A stretch of 64,000 bases of DNA from Bacillota bacterium (GTDB lineage Bacteria > Bacillota > UBA4882 > UBA8346): positions 1 through 64,000 of the forward strand of contig JAEXDA010000028.1 of assembly GCA_023401925.1 (NCBI GenBank), written 5' to 3'. The position numbers and the translations under genes were made by a program. Positions 51,424 to 59,797 of the stretch are shown piece by piece; the first letter of the stretch is position 1, and every line of letters starts with the position of its first letter. The notes beneath the pieces are model-generated. The model ran no database searches, was not told the DNA's origin, and saw nothing but the letters and a program-made list of their open reading frames with translations.

Positions 51424-51452
51424 AGTGTTGGATCTGATCCGGCACTTTTTTT
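51424..51452 (+). terminator. Terminator of the xylan-oligosaccharide operon
   Basis: AGTGTTGGATC and GATCCGGCACT can pair, with G-U pairs and a small loop, followed by a run of seven T (51446-51452). Confidence 0.75.
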
Positions 51453-51648
51453 ATTTTCTTTTCATTGATCAACCATGAACCGGACGTCGAGACTCATTCC
51501 CAGTTGCTTTTGAATAGGGTAAAAAATTTGAAGTAAAAAAAACAAAAAAATGAATGTACAAGAGTCATTTTATCAATATAATTAAGTTTATACATAAATC
51601 AAACAACAAAAGAAAAATCGCCAAAATCTTTTCCAAGGGGAGAATCCA

Positions 51649-53001
51649 ATGACCCAATTTATTTTTCCAAAAGAATTTATCTGGGGGGCAGCCACCGCTG
51701 CTTATCAAATCGAAGGGGCGGTAAACGAAGATGGCCGCGGCGAGAGCATCTGGGACCGTTTTAGTCATACGCCCGGGAAAGTTTACCGGGGAGATACCGG
51801 CGATATCGCTTGCGATCATTATCATCGTTACCGGGAAGATGTTTTGCTGATGAAGGAATTAGGACTGAAATCTTACCGGTTTTCCATTGCCTGGCCTAGA
51901 ATTTTTCCGGATGGTAAAGGTTCTATAAACACCAGGGGAGTGGATTTTTATAACCGGTTAATCGATGAACTGCTGGAAGCGGGGATAGAACCTGCGGCTA
52001 CATTGTATCACTGGGATTTGCCCCAGGCATTGCAAGACCAAGGAGGATGGGGAACCCGCTCAACCGTGGAAGCATTTGAGGACTACGCTAAATTGGCGTT
52101 TCAGAGGTTTGGGGACCGGGTTGGACGTTGGATTACCTTCAACGAACCGCAGGTGTCCGCCATTTGCGGATATGCGGAGGGGCATCATGCTCCCGGATTG
52201 CGGGATATGGCTTTGGGAATACAGGTGGCCCATCATTTGCTGGTAGCGCATGCCGGAACCGTGGAGATATACCGGCAGTTGAACTTCAAAGGGGAAATCG
52301 GGATTACCCTTAATCTAAGTCCAACTTATCCGGCGACCAGTTCGGTGGAGGACCAAAAAGCCGCTATATTGGCGGATGGCGAAAAAAACCGCTGGTTTTT
52401 GGACCCCGTATTGAAGGGCGTTTACCCTGAAGACATAGGGGAATTATACCAACGGAAATATAATGGGCCGGCTATTGAAAACGGCGATATGGAATTGGTA
52501 AAAAGGGCTGCGGTTGACTTTTTAGGAATCAATTATTACTCAAGGGCAGTGATTGGCCATGCGGCTCCCGGTTCTTCAAGTTTATTTCAGAACATTAACC
52601 CGAAAGATTCAGCCTATACCGACATGGAGTGGGAAATTTATCCGGCAGGAATTTATGACCTTTTGATCCGTATCCAAAAAGATTACGGCAATCCCCGTAT
52701 TTTCATCACCGAAAACGGCGCGGTTTTTCAAGATGAGCAAATCGAAAAAGGAATCGTTGCCGATGATGACCGCTTGAATTATTTAAAACAGCACTTGATG
52801 GCCCTTCACCGGGCGCTGGGAGAGGGAGTGCGCTTGGATGGCTATTACCTGTGGTCGCTGATGGACAACTTTGAATGGGCCTATGGTTATAGCAAGAAAT
52901 TCGGGATTGTCAAAATCGATTACTCTACCCAAGGCCGCAGTATCAAAAAAAGCGGCGCCTGGTACCGGGATGTGATCAAAAATAACGGGCTCACAGAGTA
53001 A
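51649..53001 (+). CDS. Beta-glucosidase, GH1
   Basis: A 450-residue cytosolic GH1 enzyme, full length. Glu166 in TFNEP is the acid/base and Glu355 in ITENG the nucleophile. The N-terminal FIWGAATAAYQIEGA signature is perfect, and YHWDLPQALQDQGGW follows. It hydrolyses cellobiose and other beta-glucosides; no phospho-glycosidase-specific residues were assessed. The ATG follows AAGGGGAG. It is separated from the GH43 operon by a terminator and 258 bp, so it has its own promoter. Confidence 0.95.
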   Translation: MTQFIFPKEFIWGAATAAYQIEGAVNEDGRGESIWDRFSHTPGKVYRGDTGDIACDHYHRYREDVLLMKELGLKSYRFSIAWPRIFPDGKGSINTRGVDFYNRLIDELLEAGIEPAATLYHWDLPQALQDQGGWGTRSTVEAFEDYAKLAFQRFGDRVGRWITFNEPQVSAICGYAEGHHAPGLRDMALGIQVAHHLLVAHAGTVEIYRQLNFKGEIGITLNLSPTYPATSSVEDQKAAILADGEKNRWFLDPVLKGVYPEDIGELYQRKYNGPAIENGDMELVKRAAVDFLGINYYSRAVIGHAAPGSSSLFQNINPKDSAYTDMEWEIYPAGIYDLLIRIQKDYGNPRIFITENGAVFQDEQIEKGIVADDDRLNYLKQHLMALHRALGEGVRLDGYYLWSLMDNFEWAYGYSKKFGIVKIDYSTQGRSIKKSGAWYRDVIKNNGLTE

Positions 53002-53082
53002 ATACTATGATCTTTTCCAAAAAAAGATTATAATTCAAAGTAAAAGTAAGGGATGTTTAGAAGATAGAAAGGTGTATCCCGA

Positions 53083-54045
53083 ATGAAAAAGCGATTACTG
53101 ATTATGCCGGTTTTGTTGTGGGTACTTTGTTTATGGGGGGGCGCTGTCTGGAGCGAGAACCCTACGCCGGTGAGAGTGACGGCGCTGGCCGGAAATATCG
53201 GCCTGTCGATGGCGCGGATGATGGACCAACCCTCAAGCCTGAAGGTACCAACCAGTTTCGAAGTTTTAAAAAGTCCGGATCTGGCGGTGGGCAAATTGAT
53301 AGCCGGAGAGACCGATATCGCAGGGTTGCCCATCAGCACTGCCGCTATGATTTATAACAAGGGAGTCAAGATCGAAGTAGCGGCCATTATCGGCTGGGGG
53401 CTGATGTATATCGTCAGCAGCAATAACACCATCCGTCACTGGAGAGATCTGAAGGGCAAAGAAATTTACGTTTCGGCCAAAGGAGCCATTTCCGATATTT
53501 TATTGCGTTATCTGATCAGCAAGAATGGCCTTGACCCGGAGAAGGATGTTCGGATTCAATATATCTCCAGTTCGGTTGAGATTGCGCAACTGGTGGCGGC
53601 CGGTAAAATAACTTTGGCGGCTATGCCGGAGCCGTGGGTTACCGAAGTATTGGAAAAAAACAATCATTTGCAAGTAATACTGGACTTTCAAAAAGAATGG
53701 CAACGGGTGGAAAAACAGAGTACCGCTTACCCCCAAACCTGTATTGTCGTGCGGCAACAATTTGCCAAAGAACACCCGGAAGCGCTCCGGAGCTTTCTGA
53801 AAGGATTGGCTGCTTCCATTGACTGGACAAATCGTAATCCCAAAGAAGCCGGGATCTTGGCGGAAAAATATGTTCAAATTTCAGCGCTATCTGTTGAAAA
53901 AGGTTTGAAGCGCACCCATCTGAAATATGACGAGGCTTTCAAATACCGGAAGGTTATTGAAAGTTTTCTGGATCGCTTGGTTGGTTTTGCACCGGATTCC
54001 GTGGGAGGAAAAGTGCCGGATGAAGCTTTCTTCTATCAACCGTAA
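53083..54045 (+). CDS. NitT/TauT-type ABC transporter binding protein
   Basis: A 320-residue exported protein. Residues 4-22 form a signal peptide (RLLIMPVLLWVLCLWGG). The mature sequence VRVTALAGNIGLSMARMM, then AGETDIAGLPISTAAMIYNKG, fits the SsuA/ThiY/NMT1-like binding-protein group. Substrates of the group include sulfonates, pyrimidine precursors of thiamin and riboflavin-like compounds; none can be chosen here. It overlaps the permease gene by 26 bp. Confidence 0.88.
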   Translation: MKKRLLIMPVLLWVLCLWGGAVWSENPTPVRVTALAGNIGLSMARMMDQPSSLKVPTSFEVLKSPDLAVGKLIAGETDIAGLPISTAAMIYNKGVKIEVAAIIGWGLMYIVSSNNTIRHWRDLKGKEIYVSAKGAISDILLRYLISKNGLDPEKDVRIQYISSSVEIAQLVAAGKITLAAMPEPWVTEVLEKNNHLQVILDFQKEWQRVEKQSTAYPQTCIVVRQQFAKEHPEALRSFLKGLAASIDWTNRNPKEAGILAEKYVQISALSVEKGLKRTHLKYDEAFKYRKVIESFLDRLVGFAPDSVGGKVPDEAFFYQP

Positions 54046-54808
54046 TTGGTTTGGCGGTCTAGCCATTGTAGTAATGATTATGGGATGGCAGCTGGCGGCC
54101 GCTTTCATCCGTTTACCGCTAATTTTGCCGACACCACTGCAAGCAATAGGGCAGGCTGCCGGATTGGTAGCCGCTTTTGATTTCTGGCATCATCTTGGGG
54201 CCACCTTGGGCCGGGGATTTGTGGGGTTTGGAGTTGCTTTATTGTTGGGTCTGATGATTGGGATAGTCGCAGGACAACACCAGGCGATCCACGCTTTTTT
54301 CCGGCCAATCATTATTCTGCTCCGCAGCACGCCGGTGATTTCAGTGATTATTCTGGCGCTCATCTGGTTTAAGCGGGATAATGTAGCGATTTTTGTCGCG
54401 TTTTTAATGGCCTTCCCGATTGTGGTCCAAAATATCATTGAGGGTATCCGTTCCGTTGACGGGCAGTTGGTCGAAATGGTTCGAACCTATCAGGTCCGTT
54501 ATAAACACCAGCTGACTAAGTTTTATTTGCCCTCATTAATTCCTTTTTTGACTGCCGGAATCAGTTCCGGTTTGGGTATTACCTGGAAAGTGTTAATCGC
54601 AGCGGAAGTCCTGGCTTATCCGGCCTGGGGAATCGGGACGCAAATGGATACCGCCAGGGTTTATTTACAAACCGACAAGGTTTTTGCCTGGACTTTAGTG
54701 GTCATCGCATTGGGATTGTTTTTTGATTATTTGTTGGATTATTTGTTAAAATTACCTTTTAGAGCCTGGAAAGAGACTTCCATGAAAGATGCCGCAGCCA
54801 ATGATTAA
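54020..54808 (+). CDS. NitT/TauT-type ABC transporter permease
   Basis: About 262 residues with six membrane segments and a coupling loop near VEMVRTYQVRYKHQLTKFYLP. The ATG at 54020 follows GGAGG and lies inside the end of the binding-protein gene. Longer upstream reading is a shadow of that gene. It overlaps the ATPase start by 20 bp, so the three genes are tightly coupled. Confidence 0.88.
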   Translation: MKLSSINRNWFGGLAIVVMIMGWQLAAAFIRLPLILPTPLQAIGQAAGLVAAFDFWHHLGATLGRGFVGFGVALLLGLMIGIVAGQHQAIHAFFRPIIILLRSTPVISVIILALIWFKRDNVAIFVAFLMAFPIVVQNIIEGIRSVDGQLVEMVRTYQVRYKHQLTKFYLPSLIPFLTAGISSGLGITWKVLIAAEVLAYPAWGIGTQMDTARVYLQTDKVFAWTLVVIALGLFFDYLLDYLLKLPFRAWKETSMKDAAAND

Positions 54809-55499
54809 AGTTGAGAACATTTTTAAAAGTTATGGCTTTCGTGAGGTATTCGCCGATTTTAGTCTGGAATTTCCCGAGGGAAAGATTACAGCCATTTTAG
54901 GGCCTTCCGGTTGTGGGAAAACAACTTTGCTCAATATTTTAGCGGGCCTTGTCAAAGCGGACCGGGGTAACGTACATACCGCCGAACGGGTAAGTTACTT
55001 GTTTCAAGAACCCCGGCTGCTTCCCTGGCTGACCATCCGTGAAAATACCGATTTGGTGCTGTATGACAAAATGCCCCAAGAGGATAGGGCGGAAAAGATA
55101 AAGGCCAGTCTGTCCGCGACGGGACTTGAGGATTATGCCGAATGTTATCCGGTTCAACTAAGCGGAGGGCTGAAGCAAAGGGCGGCAATGGCCCGGGCTT
55201 TTGCGTTTGAGGCGCCTCTTTTGTTAATGGATGAGCCTTTCAAATCGTTGGATTTGAAAACCAGGGCGGATTTGTTTGAGAGTTTCCTTGCGCTGTGGAT
55301 CAAGAATCCCCGGACTGTGGTAACAGTCACGCATGACCCTAAAGAAGCCGTGACACTTGGCGATTTGATTGTTGTTCTCGGGGGTAAACCCGTTTCCACC
55401 GGTGTAAGAAGAGAAATCGGGGTTTTCCAGACCCGGCGGGGCAACAATGCCGGGCTGATAACTTTGGAACAAGATCTTTACCGACAATTACTATCATAG
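54789..55499 (+). CDS. NitT/TauT-type ABC transporter ATPase
   Basis: A 236-residue ATPase: Walker A GPSGCGKTTLL (about 37-47), Q-loop YLFQEPRLLPWLT, signature LSGGLKQRAAMARA, Walker B LLLMDEP and the switch His in VTHDP. It powers the preceding permease. The start may be ATG 54789 or the ATG four codons later (54801); neither has an ideal ribosome site, consistent with coupling. Confidence 0.9.
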   Translation: MPQPMIKVENIFKSYGFREVFADFSLEFPEGKITAILGPSGCGKTTLLNILAGLVKADRGNVHTAERVSYLFQEPRLLPWLTIRENTDLVLYDKMPQEDRAEKIKASLSATGLEDYAECYPVQLSGGLKQRAAMARAFAFEAPLLLMDEPFKSLDLKTRADLFESFLALWIKNPRTVVTVTHDPKEAVTLGDLIVVLGGKPVSTGVRREIGVFQTRRGNNAGLITLEQDLYRQLLS

Positions 55500-55641
55500 A
55501 TTTTTACGATTAAGCGTTGGTGGATGGGAATTTCTGGGTTTGTTCCAAAAAGTGTATTCCATTGGGGAGAAAAAATTGGGATATTTACCGATATTATAGT
55601 AGTTGATTGAATACGGAAATAATTTAGGGGAGGTTATTTTC

Positions 55642-56127
55642 ATGAAGCAAGCGTGGATTCTTCTCACAGTCATTTTTTTAATGGGCTTCATCGTCCTGCC
55701 GGCTCAGGCCGTGGATAGTATTACAGTGAATCCTTTTGCCATATTGAATGATTACTATATTGTTGATTATGAACATACAATCAATGGTGACGGCAGTATC
55801 AATCTTGGTTCGGGGATTTACAATTCAGCCACGGACGGCACCATCGGACGTACCTTGAGTCTAGGCTTTAAACAATATTTTGAAAGTGATGCCCAGGGGG
55901 GAAGATATTTGGGGTTAAGCGGGACCTATTATGACGTGGAACAAGGCCATGATATCTGGGGGGTCGATGCGGGTCACGCAGTTGCGATTACGTTGGACTA
56001 CGGCTACCGCTATATTGCTGACAGCGGCTTTACGCTTGAATTCGGTCTAAGCGGCGGGATGTATAAACAAGATGATGACAACCATCTGATCGTAACTGCC
56101 CGGGCTCAAGCCGGGTGGGGATGGTAG
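55642..56127 (+). CDS. Small exported protein with beta-barrel pattern
   Basis: A 161-residue protein from the ATG at 55642 (GGGGAGG upstream). Residues 1-23 form a signal peptide ending PAQA. The mature part alternates polar and hydrophobic residues in strands with Gly and aromatic residues (TLSLGFKQYF, YLGLSGTYYDV, VAITLDYGYRYI, LEFGLSGGMY). It ends in AQAGWGW, an aromatic C-terminus. This resembles small outer-membrane beta-barrels such as DUF3575-like proteins. If so, the cell has an outer membrane. A secreted beta-sandwich is the alternative. Confidence 0.7.
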   Translation: MKQAWILLTVIFLMGFIVLPAQAVDSITVNPFAILNDYYIVDYEHTINGDGSINLGSGIYNSATDGTIGRTLSLGFKQYFESDAQGGRYLGLSGTYYDVEQGHDIWGVDAGHAVAITLDYGYRYIADSGFTLEFGLSGGMYKQDDDNHLIVTARAQAGWGW

Positions 56128-56184
56128 ATTGAATTTGGGTTTTTTATTGGGAGAGTCAGATAACTCATGGAAATATGAACTGAA

Positions 56185-56219
56185 ACGGGAACTGAGAAAA
56201 TCAGGCCCGTTTTTATTTT
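56185..56219 (+). terminator. Rho-independent terminator
   Basis: ACGGGAACTGA and TCAGGCCCGT pair around GAAAA, followed by TTTTATTTT. It ends the barrel-like protein transcript. Confidence 0.8.
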
Positions 56220-56253
56220 GGATACATTTTATTTATATTTTTTGCATCCTCAG

Positions 56254-56366
56254 TGCCACATATGGTCCCATCGTAAAATCTCCATGGGGGTTATGATAGG
56301 ATATGGGGGTGATTGTCTCAATAACGGGGATTCAAACCCTCGGCTTTCCAGCCGGTGGTGGTTGGG
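56254..56366. repeat. Composite of dispersed hairpin elements A and B
   Basis: Element A (56254-56309) is followed directly by element B (56310-56366). A resembles 10541-10603 and B resembles 12950-13007. B here contains CGGCT-TTCC-AGCCG and an enclosing AACCC/GGGTT pair. This is the only place where both halves are joined. Confidence 0.5.
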
Positions 56367-56400
56367 TTTTTATAAGGAAATAAATTTTATTTCAAATCTC

Positions 56401-56452
56401 TTGAGATTTTTCCCGGGGAATGGTAATATATTAAGTGAGTGAGCACTCACTT
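56401..56452 (+). promoter_or_regulatory. TetR-operon promoter and operator
   Basis: TTGAGA (56401-56406) and TAATAT (56424-56429) are 17 bp apart. Directly downstream, AAGTGAGT-GAGC-ACTCACTT (56433-56452) is a perfect 8-bp inverted repeat at the expected transcript start. The adjacent TetR protein is the likely ligand-released repressor. Confidence 0.75.
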
Positions 56453-56497
56453 TAAAAAATTTCTGTTTGGAAAGTCCAGCTATAGAAGGTGAAATCA

Positions 56498-57100
56498 TTG
56501 GGTAAAGTTGAGGATTCCATGGATAAGATTATCCAGGCGACTATCCGGGTTGCATTTCAAAACGGTCTTGCCAATACCCGGACCGCGGACGTCGCCAAAG
56601 AGGCGGGAGTTTCGGAAGGATTGATTTTCAAATATTTCCCGACCAAGAATCATCTATTTACCGTGATTATCAAAGGGGTTTTCCAGCGACTGAAAGCCGG
56701 GGCCGACGAAATCATCACCCGACCGGACCAACCGGCGGCCTCCAGGTTAAATGCTTTGATCGATTTTCATTTCGACTTCTTCAGTAAGCAATACAATATT
56801 GTTTTTTTGATATTAGGTCACTCCGACCGGAAGATGGTCAACCTGGAACCCGTGATCCAATATGCCTTGCTTCCCTACACGCAACTGCTCTCCGGACTTC
56901 TACAGGAAGGCATTGAAAACGGAGAATTCAGAGTGATGAATACCGAAACGGCTGCCATGTCCATTATCGGTACGATGCAATTTAATCTGATAGCCAAATT
57001 GCTTCTTAAAATTCCCGGCGAAGAAATGGAAGCGACTAAAAGAGAAGTCAAGGAATATATTTTATCAGGTATTAAGGCAAAGACGGATCATCGACAATAG
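56498..57100 (+). CDS. TetR-family transcriptional regulator
   Basis: About 200 residues. The N-terminal helix-turn-helix is clear: TRTADVAKEAGVSEGLIFKYFPTKNHLF (about 24-51). The C-terminal part is the variable ligand domain. TTG at 56498 is seven bases after AAGGTG; GTG at 56489 overlaps that site. It is the first gene of the exporter operon and probably represses it through the operator just upstream. Confidence 0.9.
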   Translation: MGKVEDSMDKIIQATIRVAFQNGLANTRTADVAKEAGVSEGLIFKYFPTKNHLFTVIIKGVFQRLKAGADEIITRPDQPAASRLNALIDFHFDFFSKQYNIVFLILGHSDRKMVNLEPVIQYALLPYTQLLSGLLQEGIENGEFRVMNTETAAMSIIGTMQFNLIAKLLLKIPGEEMEATKREVKEYILSGIKAKTDHRQ

Positions 57101-57111
57101 GAGTGGTATTG

Positions 57112-57948
57112 ATGAAATGGATTATGAAAACCGGCATGGTGATGGTTCTGGGTATAAGTTTCCTATCCATGCTGTTTTTGGTTAGCGGATGCGGTTATAA
57201 AAAGACGGATCAGCGGATTAAAGCCACCGGAACCGTTGAAATGACGGAGACCACCATTAACAGTAAATCAAGCGGCAGAATTGTCACGATCTTGGCCGAT
57301 GAAGGGCAGGCGGTTAAGGCCGGGGATTTATTGGCCGAACTGGATCATGAAGAGCTGGACGCCCAAATTGCCGCCGCCAAGTCCAATCTGGATGTGGCGA
57401 TTGCCAATTACGACGCTGCCAGGACCGATTTGGCAAGAAACCGGCAATTATATCAGGCCCAACAAATCTCCGCTTCCCAATTTGATCAGGCGGTGACCAA
57501 GAATGATGTGACCAAGGCTCAAGTAAGTCAGGCCAAAGCCAATTTGGATCTCCTCAATGTACAGTTAAAAAACGTACAAATCTTCGCTCCCGCCGCCGGC
57601 ATCCTTTCTGAAAAATTAATCGAAAACGGCGAAGTTATCGCCAGCGGCACCTCCTTGTTTACTCTCCTGGATTATGAAAAACCCTGGGTGAAAGTGTATT
57701 TGCCGCTCAAGGAAGTGTCAAAAGTCAGACTGAATGATAAGTCCTACATTACGCTGGATGCTTTTCCCAATCGCAAATTTTGGGGCAGGATTTCATTTAT
57801 TTCGAATGAGGCCGAATTCACTCCGAAAGATTTCTTAAGCAAAGAAGAGCGGGTTAAGCAAGTTTTTGCCGTTAAGGTACAGCTGGCCAATAAGGATAAC
57901 ATTCTTAAAGCCGGACTTCCGGTAGATGTTACCATTGAAGAAAAATAA
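57112..57948 (+). CDS. HlyD-family periplasmic adaptor lipoprotein (YbhG-like)
   Basis: About 278 residues. The signal peptide ends at a lipobox LVSGC. The biotinyl-lipoyl half-motifs SGRIVTILADEGQAVKAGDLL and APAAGILSEKLIENGEVI flank a coiled-coil hairpin (about 75-140). A beta-barrel domain follows. Such adaptors link an ABC-2 exporter to the outer envelope. The ATG at 57112 has GGAG eight bases upstream. It is followed 18 bp later by the ATPase genes. Confidence 0.9.
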   Translation: MKWIMKTGMVMVLGISFLSMLFLVSGCGYKKTDQRIKATGTVEMTETTINSKSSGRIVTILADEGQAVKAGDLLAELDHEELDAQIAAAKSNLDVAIANYDAARTDLARNRQLYQAQQISASQFDQAVTKNDVTKAQVSQAKANLDLLNVQLKNVQIFAPAAGILSEKLIENGEVIASGTSLFTLLDYEKPWVKVYLPLKEVSKVRLNDKSYITLDAFPNRKFWGRISFISNEAEFTPKDFLSKEERVKQVFAVKVQLANKDNILKAGLPVDVTIEEK

Positions 57949-57966
57949 TGAAAAGCGGGTCAATTT

Positions 57967-58974
57967 ATGAACGCCATTGGCACAGAAAACTTAATCAAGA
58001 AATACGGCCAGATAACGGCAATTGATAATGTGTCCATTCAAATCGGACTCCATCAAATTTATGGATTTTTGGGACCGGACGGGGCAGGCAAGACCAGTTT
58101 GTTCAGGATTTTATGCGGGATTTTAACGGCCAGCGGGGGAAAAGTTGAGGTCCTTGGAATGGATGTGTGCAAGAATCCCGAAAAATTAAAACAGCACTTA
58201 GGGTATATGGCCCAAAAATTCGCTTTGTACGGCGACTTAACCGTTAAAGAAAATTTGGACTTTTTCGGGGATCTCTTTAAAACCCCCCGCCGCGGCATGG
58301 AGGAACGGAAAAAGGAGTTGTTGCGGTTTGCCAATTTGCTTCAATTCCAAGATCGGTTGGCAGGCAATCTCTCAGGAGGAATGAAACAGAAATTAGCGCT
58401 CTGCTGTACTTTGATTCATACTCCGAAGTTACTCGTTCTCGATGAACCGACCACCGGAGTCGATCCCGTTTCCAGGCAGGAATTTTGGGAGATGCTTCTT
58501 CCATTGCCTTCCCGGGGGACTACGGTAATTGTGAGTACGGCTTATATGGATGAAGCCGCCAAATGCGACCGGATTGCCATGATGAATGAGGGCCGGCTTC
58601 TAAAGGAGGGCACTCCCACAGAGCTGAAACAACCTTTGGAGGGGAAAGTTTATGAAGTTAGAAGCGAGAGGTTATTCGAGATTCAAACATTATTGAGTCA
58701 AAGTGTGAAAGATGTACAACTCTTTGGAGATCGTCTTCATGTACAGCTCAAAAAGGAAATGACCTTTTCGGAAGGCCCGGAAAGGATTTCTGCCGAGGGG
58801 TGTACAAGGTTAGCTTCTTCCGAGACGAATGAGGTTGAAAAAGGAAGACATTGGCTGGAAACAATTTTGCAGGAAAATGGCTATCCGGCAAAGGTTGCCA
58901 TGGTCGAACCTTCCTTGGAAGATGTGTTCGTGGATTTACTGACCGGGCATAATCCTCCAAACGCTCAATTATAA
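57967..58974 (+). CDS. ABC-2 exporter ATPase (YbhF N-half type)
   Basis: A 335-residue ATPase. Walker A is GPDGAGKTSLF, with Asp in place of the usual Asn, as in the first half of YbhF. Signature is LSGGMKQKLALCC and Walker B LLVLDEPTTGVDP. An insert of about 30 residues near 255-295 interrupts the C-terminal part. In E. coli YbhF fuses two such modules; here the second is a separate gene 14 bp downstream. Confidence 0.9.
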   Translation: MNAIGTENLIKKYGQITAIDNVSIQIGLHQIYGFLGPDGAGKTSLFRILCGILTASGGKVEVLGMDVCKNPEKLKQHLGYMAQKFALYGDLTVKENLDFFGDLFKTPRRGMEERKKELLRFANLLQFQDRLAGNLSGGMKQKLALCCTLIHTPKLLVLDEPTTGVDPVSRQEFWEMLLPLPSRGTTVIVSTAYMDEAAKCDRIAMMNEGRLLKEGTPTELKQPLEGKVYEVRSERLFEIQTLLSQSVKDVQLFGDRLHVQLKKEMTFSEGPERISAEGCTRLASSETNEVEKGRHWLETILQENGYPAKVAMVEPSLEDVFVDLLTGHNPPNAQL

Positions 58975-58988
58975 ATGGAAGAGGTTTT

Positions 58989-59744
58989 ATGATGGTCGCA
59001 GTCACGGTTAAAAATTTATCCCGCAAATTCGGCAAGTTCATTGCAGTGGACAATATTTCTTTTGAAGTTAACCAAGGGGAAATTTTCGGATTCTTGGGCC
59101 CCAATGGAGCCGGTAAATCGACCACCATCCGGATGCTTTGCGGTATTTTGGCTCCGACCTCGGGGAAGGCTTCCGTAGCGGGTTATGATATTACCAAAGA
59201 ACCGGAACTTGTTAAACTACATCTCGGCTATATGTCACAGAAATTTTCGCTGTATGAAGATTTGTCGGTCTATGAGAATATTGAGTTTTACGCCGGGATC
59301 TATGGTATCCCCAAATCCAGGCTGCCGGAAGTGAAGAAAAGGATTTTAGATTTAACTCATCTGCAAAGCCAGGAAAAGATGCTGGCCGGCGAATTGCCGA
59401 CCGGTTTAAAACAGCGTTTGGCGCTGGGTTGTTCCATTGTTCACCAGCCGTCGATACTATTTCTTGACGAACCGACATCAGGGGTTGACCCAATATCAAG
59501 GAGGCAGTTTTGGGCTCTGATCCGGGGCTTATCTCAAGCGGGAACCACGATTTTTGTCACCACCCATTTTATGGATGAGGCTGAGTATTGCAACCACATT
59601 GCTTTCATCGCTGCCGGTAAGCTGGTGAATCTGGGGACTCCAACCGAGTTGAAACAACAATCAGGGCAAACCAATCTGGAAGGAGCCTTTGTTTATTTTT
59701 CAAAGAAAGCATTGGAAATGAAAAAGAATGCTGGTGATGGATGA
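58989..59744 (+). CDS. ABC-2 exporter ATPase (YbhF C-half type)
   Basis: A 251-residue ATPase. Walker A is GPNGAGKSTTIRML. The signature is altered to LPTGLKQRLALG, as in the second half of YbhF. Walker B is LFLDEPTSGVDP and the switch His is in TTHFMDEAEYC. Tandem ATGs at 58989 and 58992 are both possible starts. It pairs with the preceding ATPase as a heterodimer. Confidence 0.9.
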   Translation: MMVAVTVKNLSRKFGKFIAVDNISFEVNQGEIFGFLGPNGAGKSTTIRMLCGILAPTSGKASVAGYDITKEPELVKLHLGYMSQKFSLYEDLSVYENIEFYAGIYGIPKSRLPEVKKRILDLTHLQSQEKMLAGELPTGLKQRLALGCSIVHQPSILFLDEPTSGVDPISRRQFWALIRGLSQAGTTIFVTTHFMDEAEYCNHIAFIAAGKLVNLGTPTELKQQSGQTNLEGAFVYFSKKALEMKKNAGDG

Positions 59745-59797
59745 AATCCGGGCACTTGTTACCCGTAGATTTCAAGTATAGTTGACGGAGATAAACC

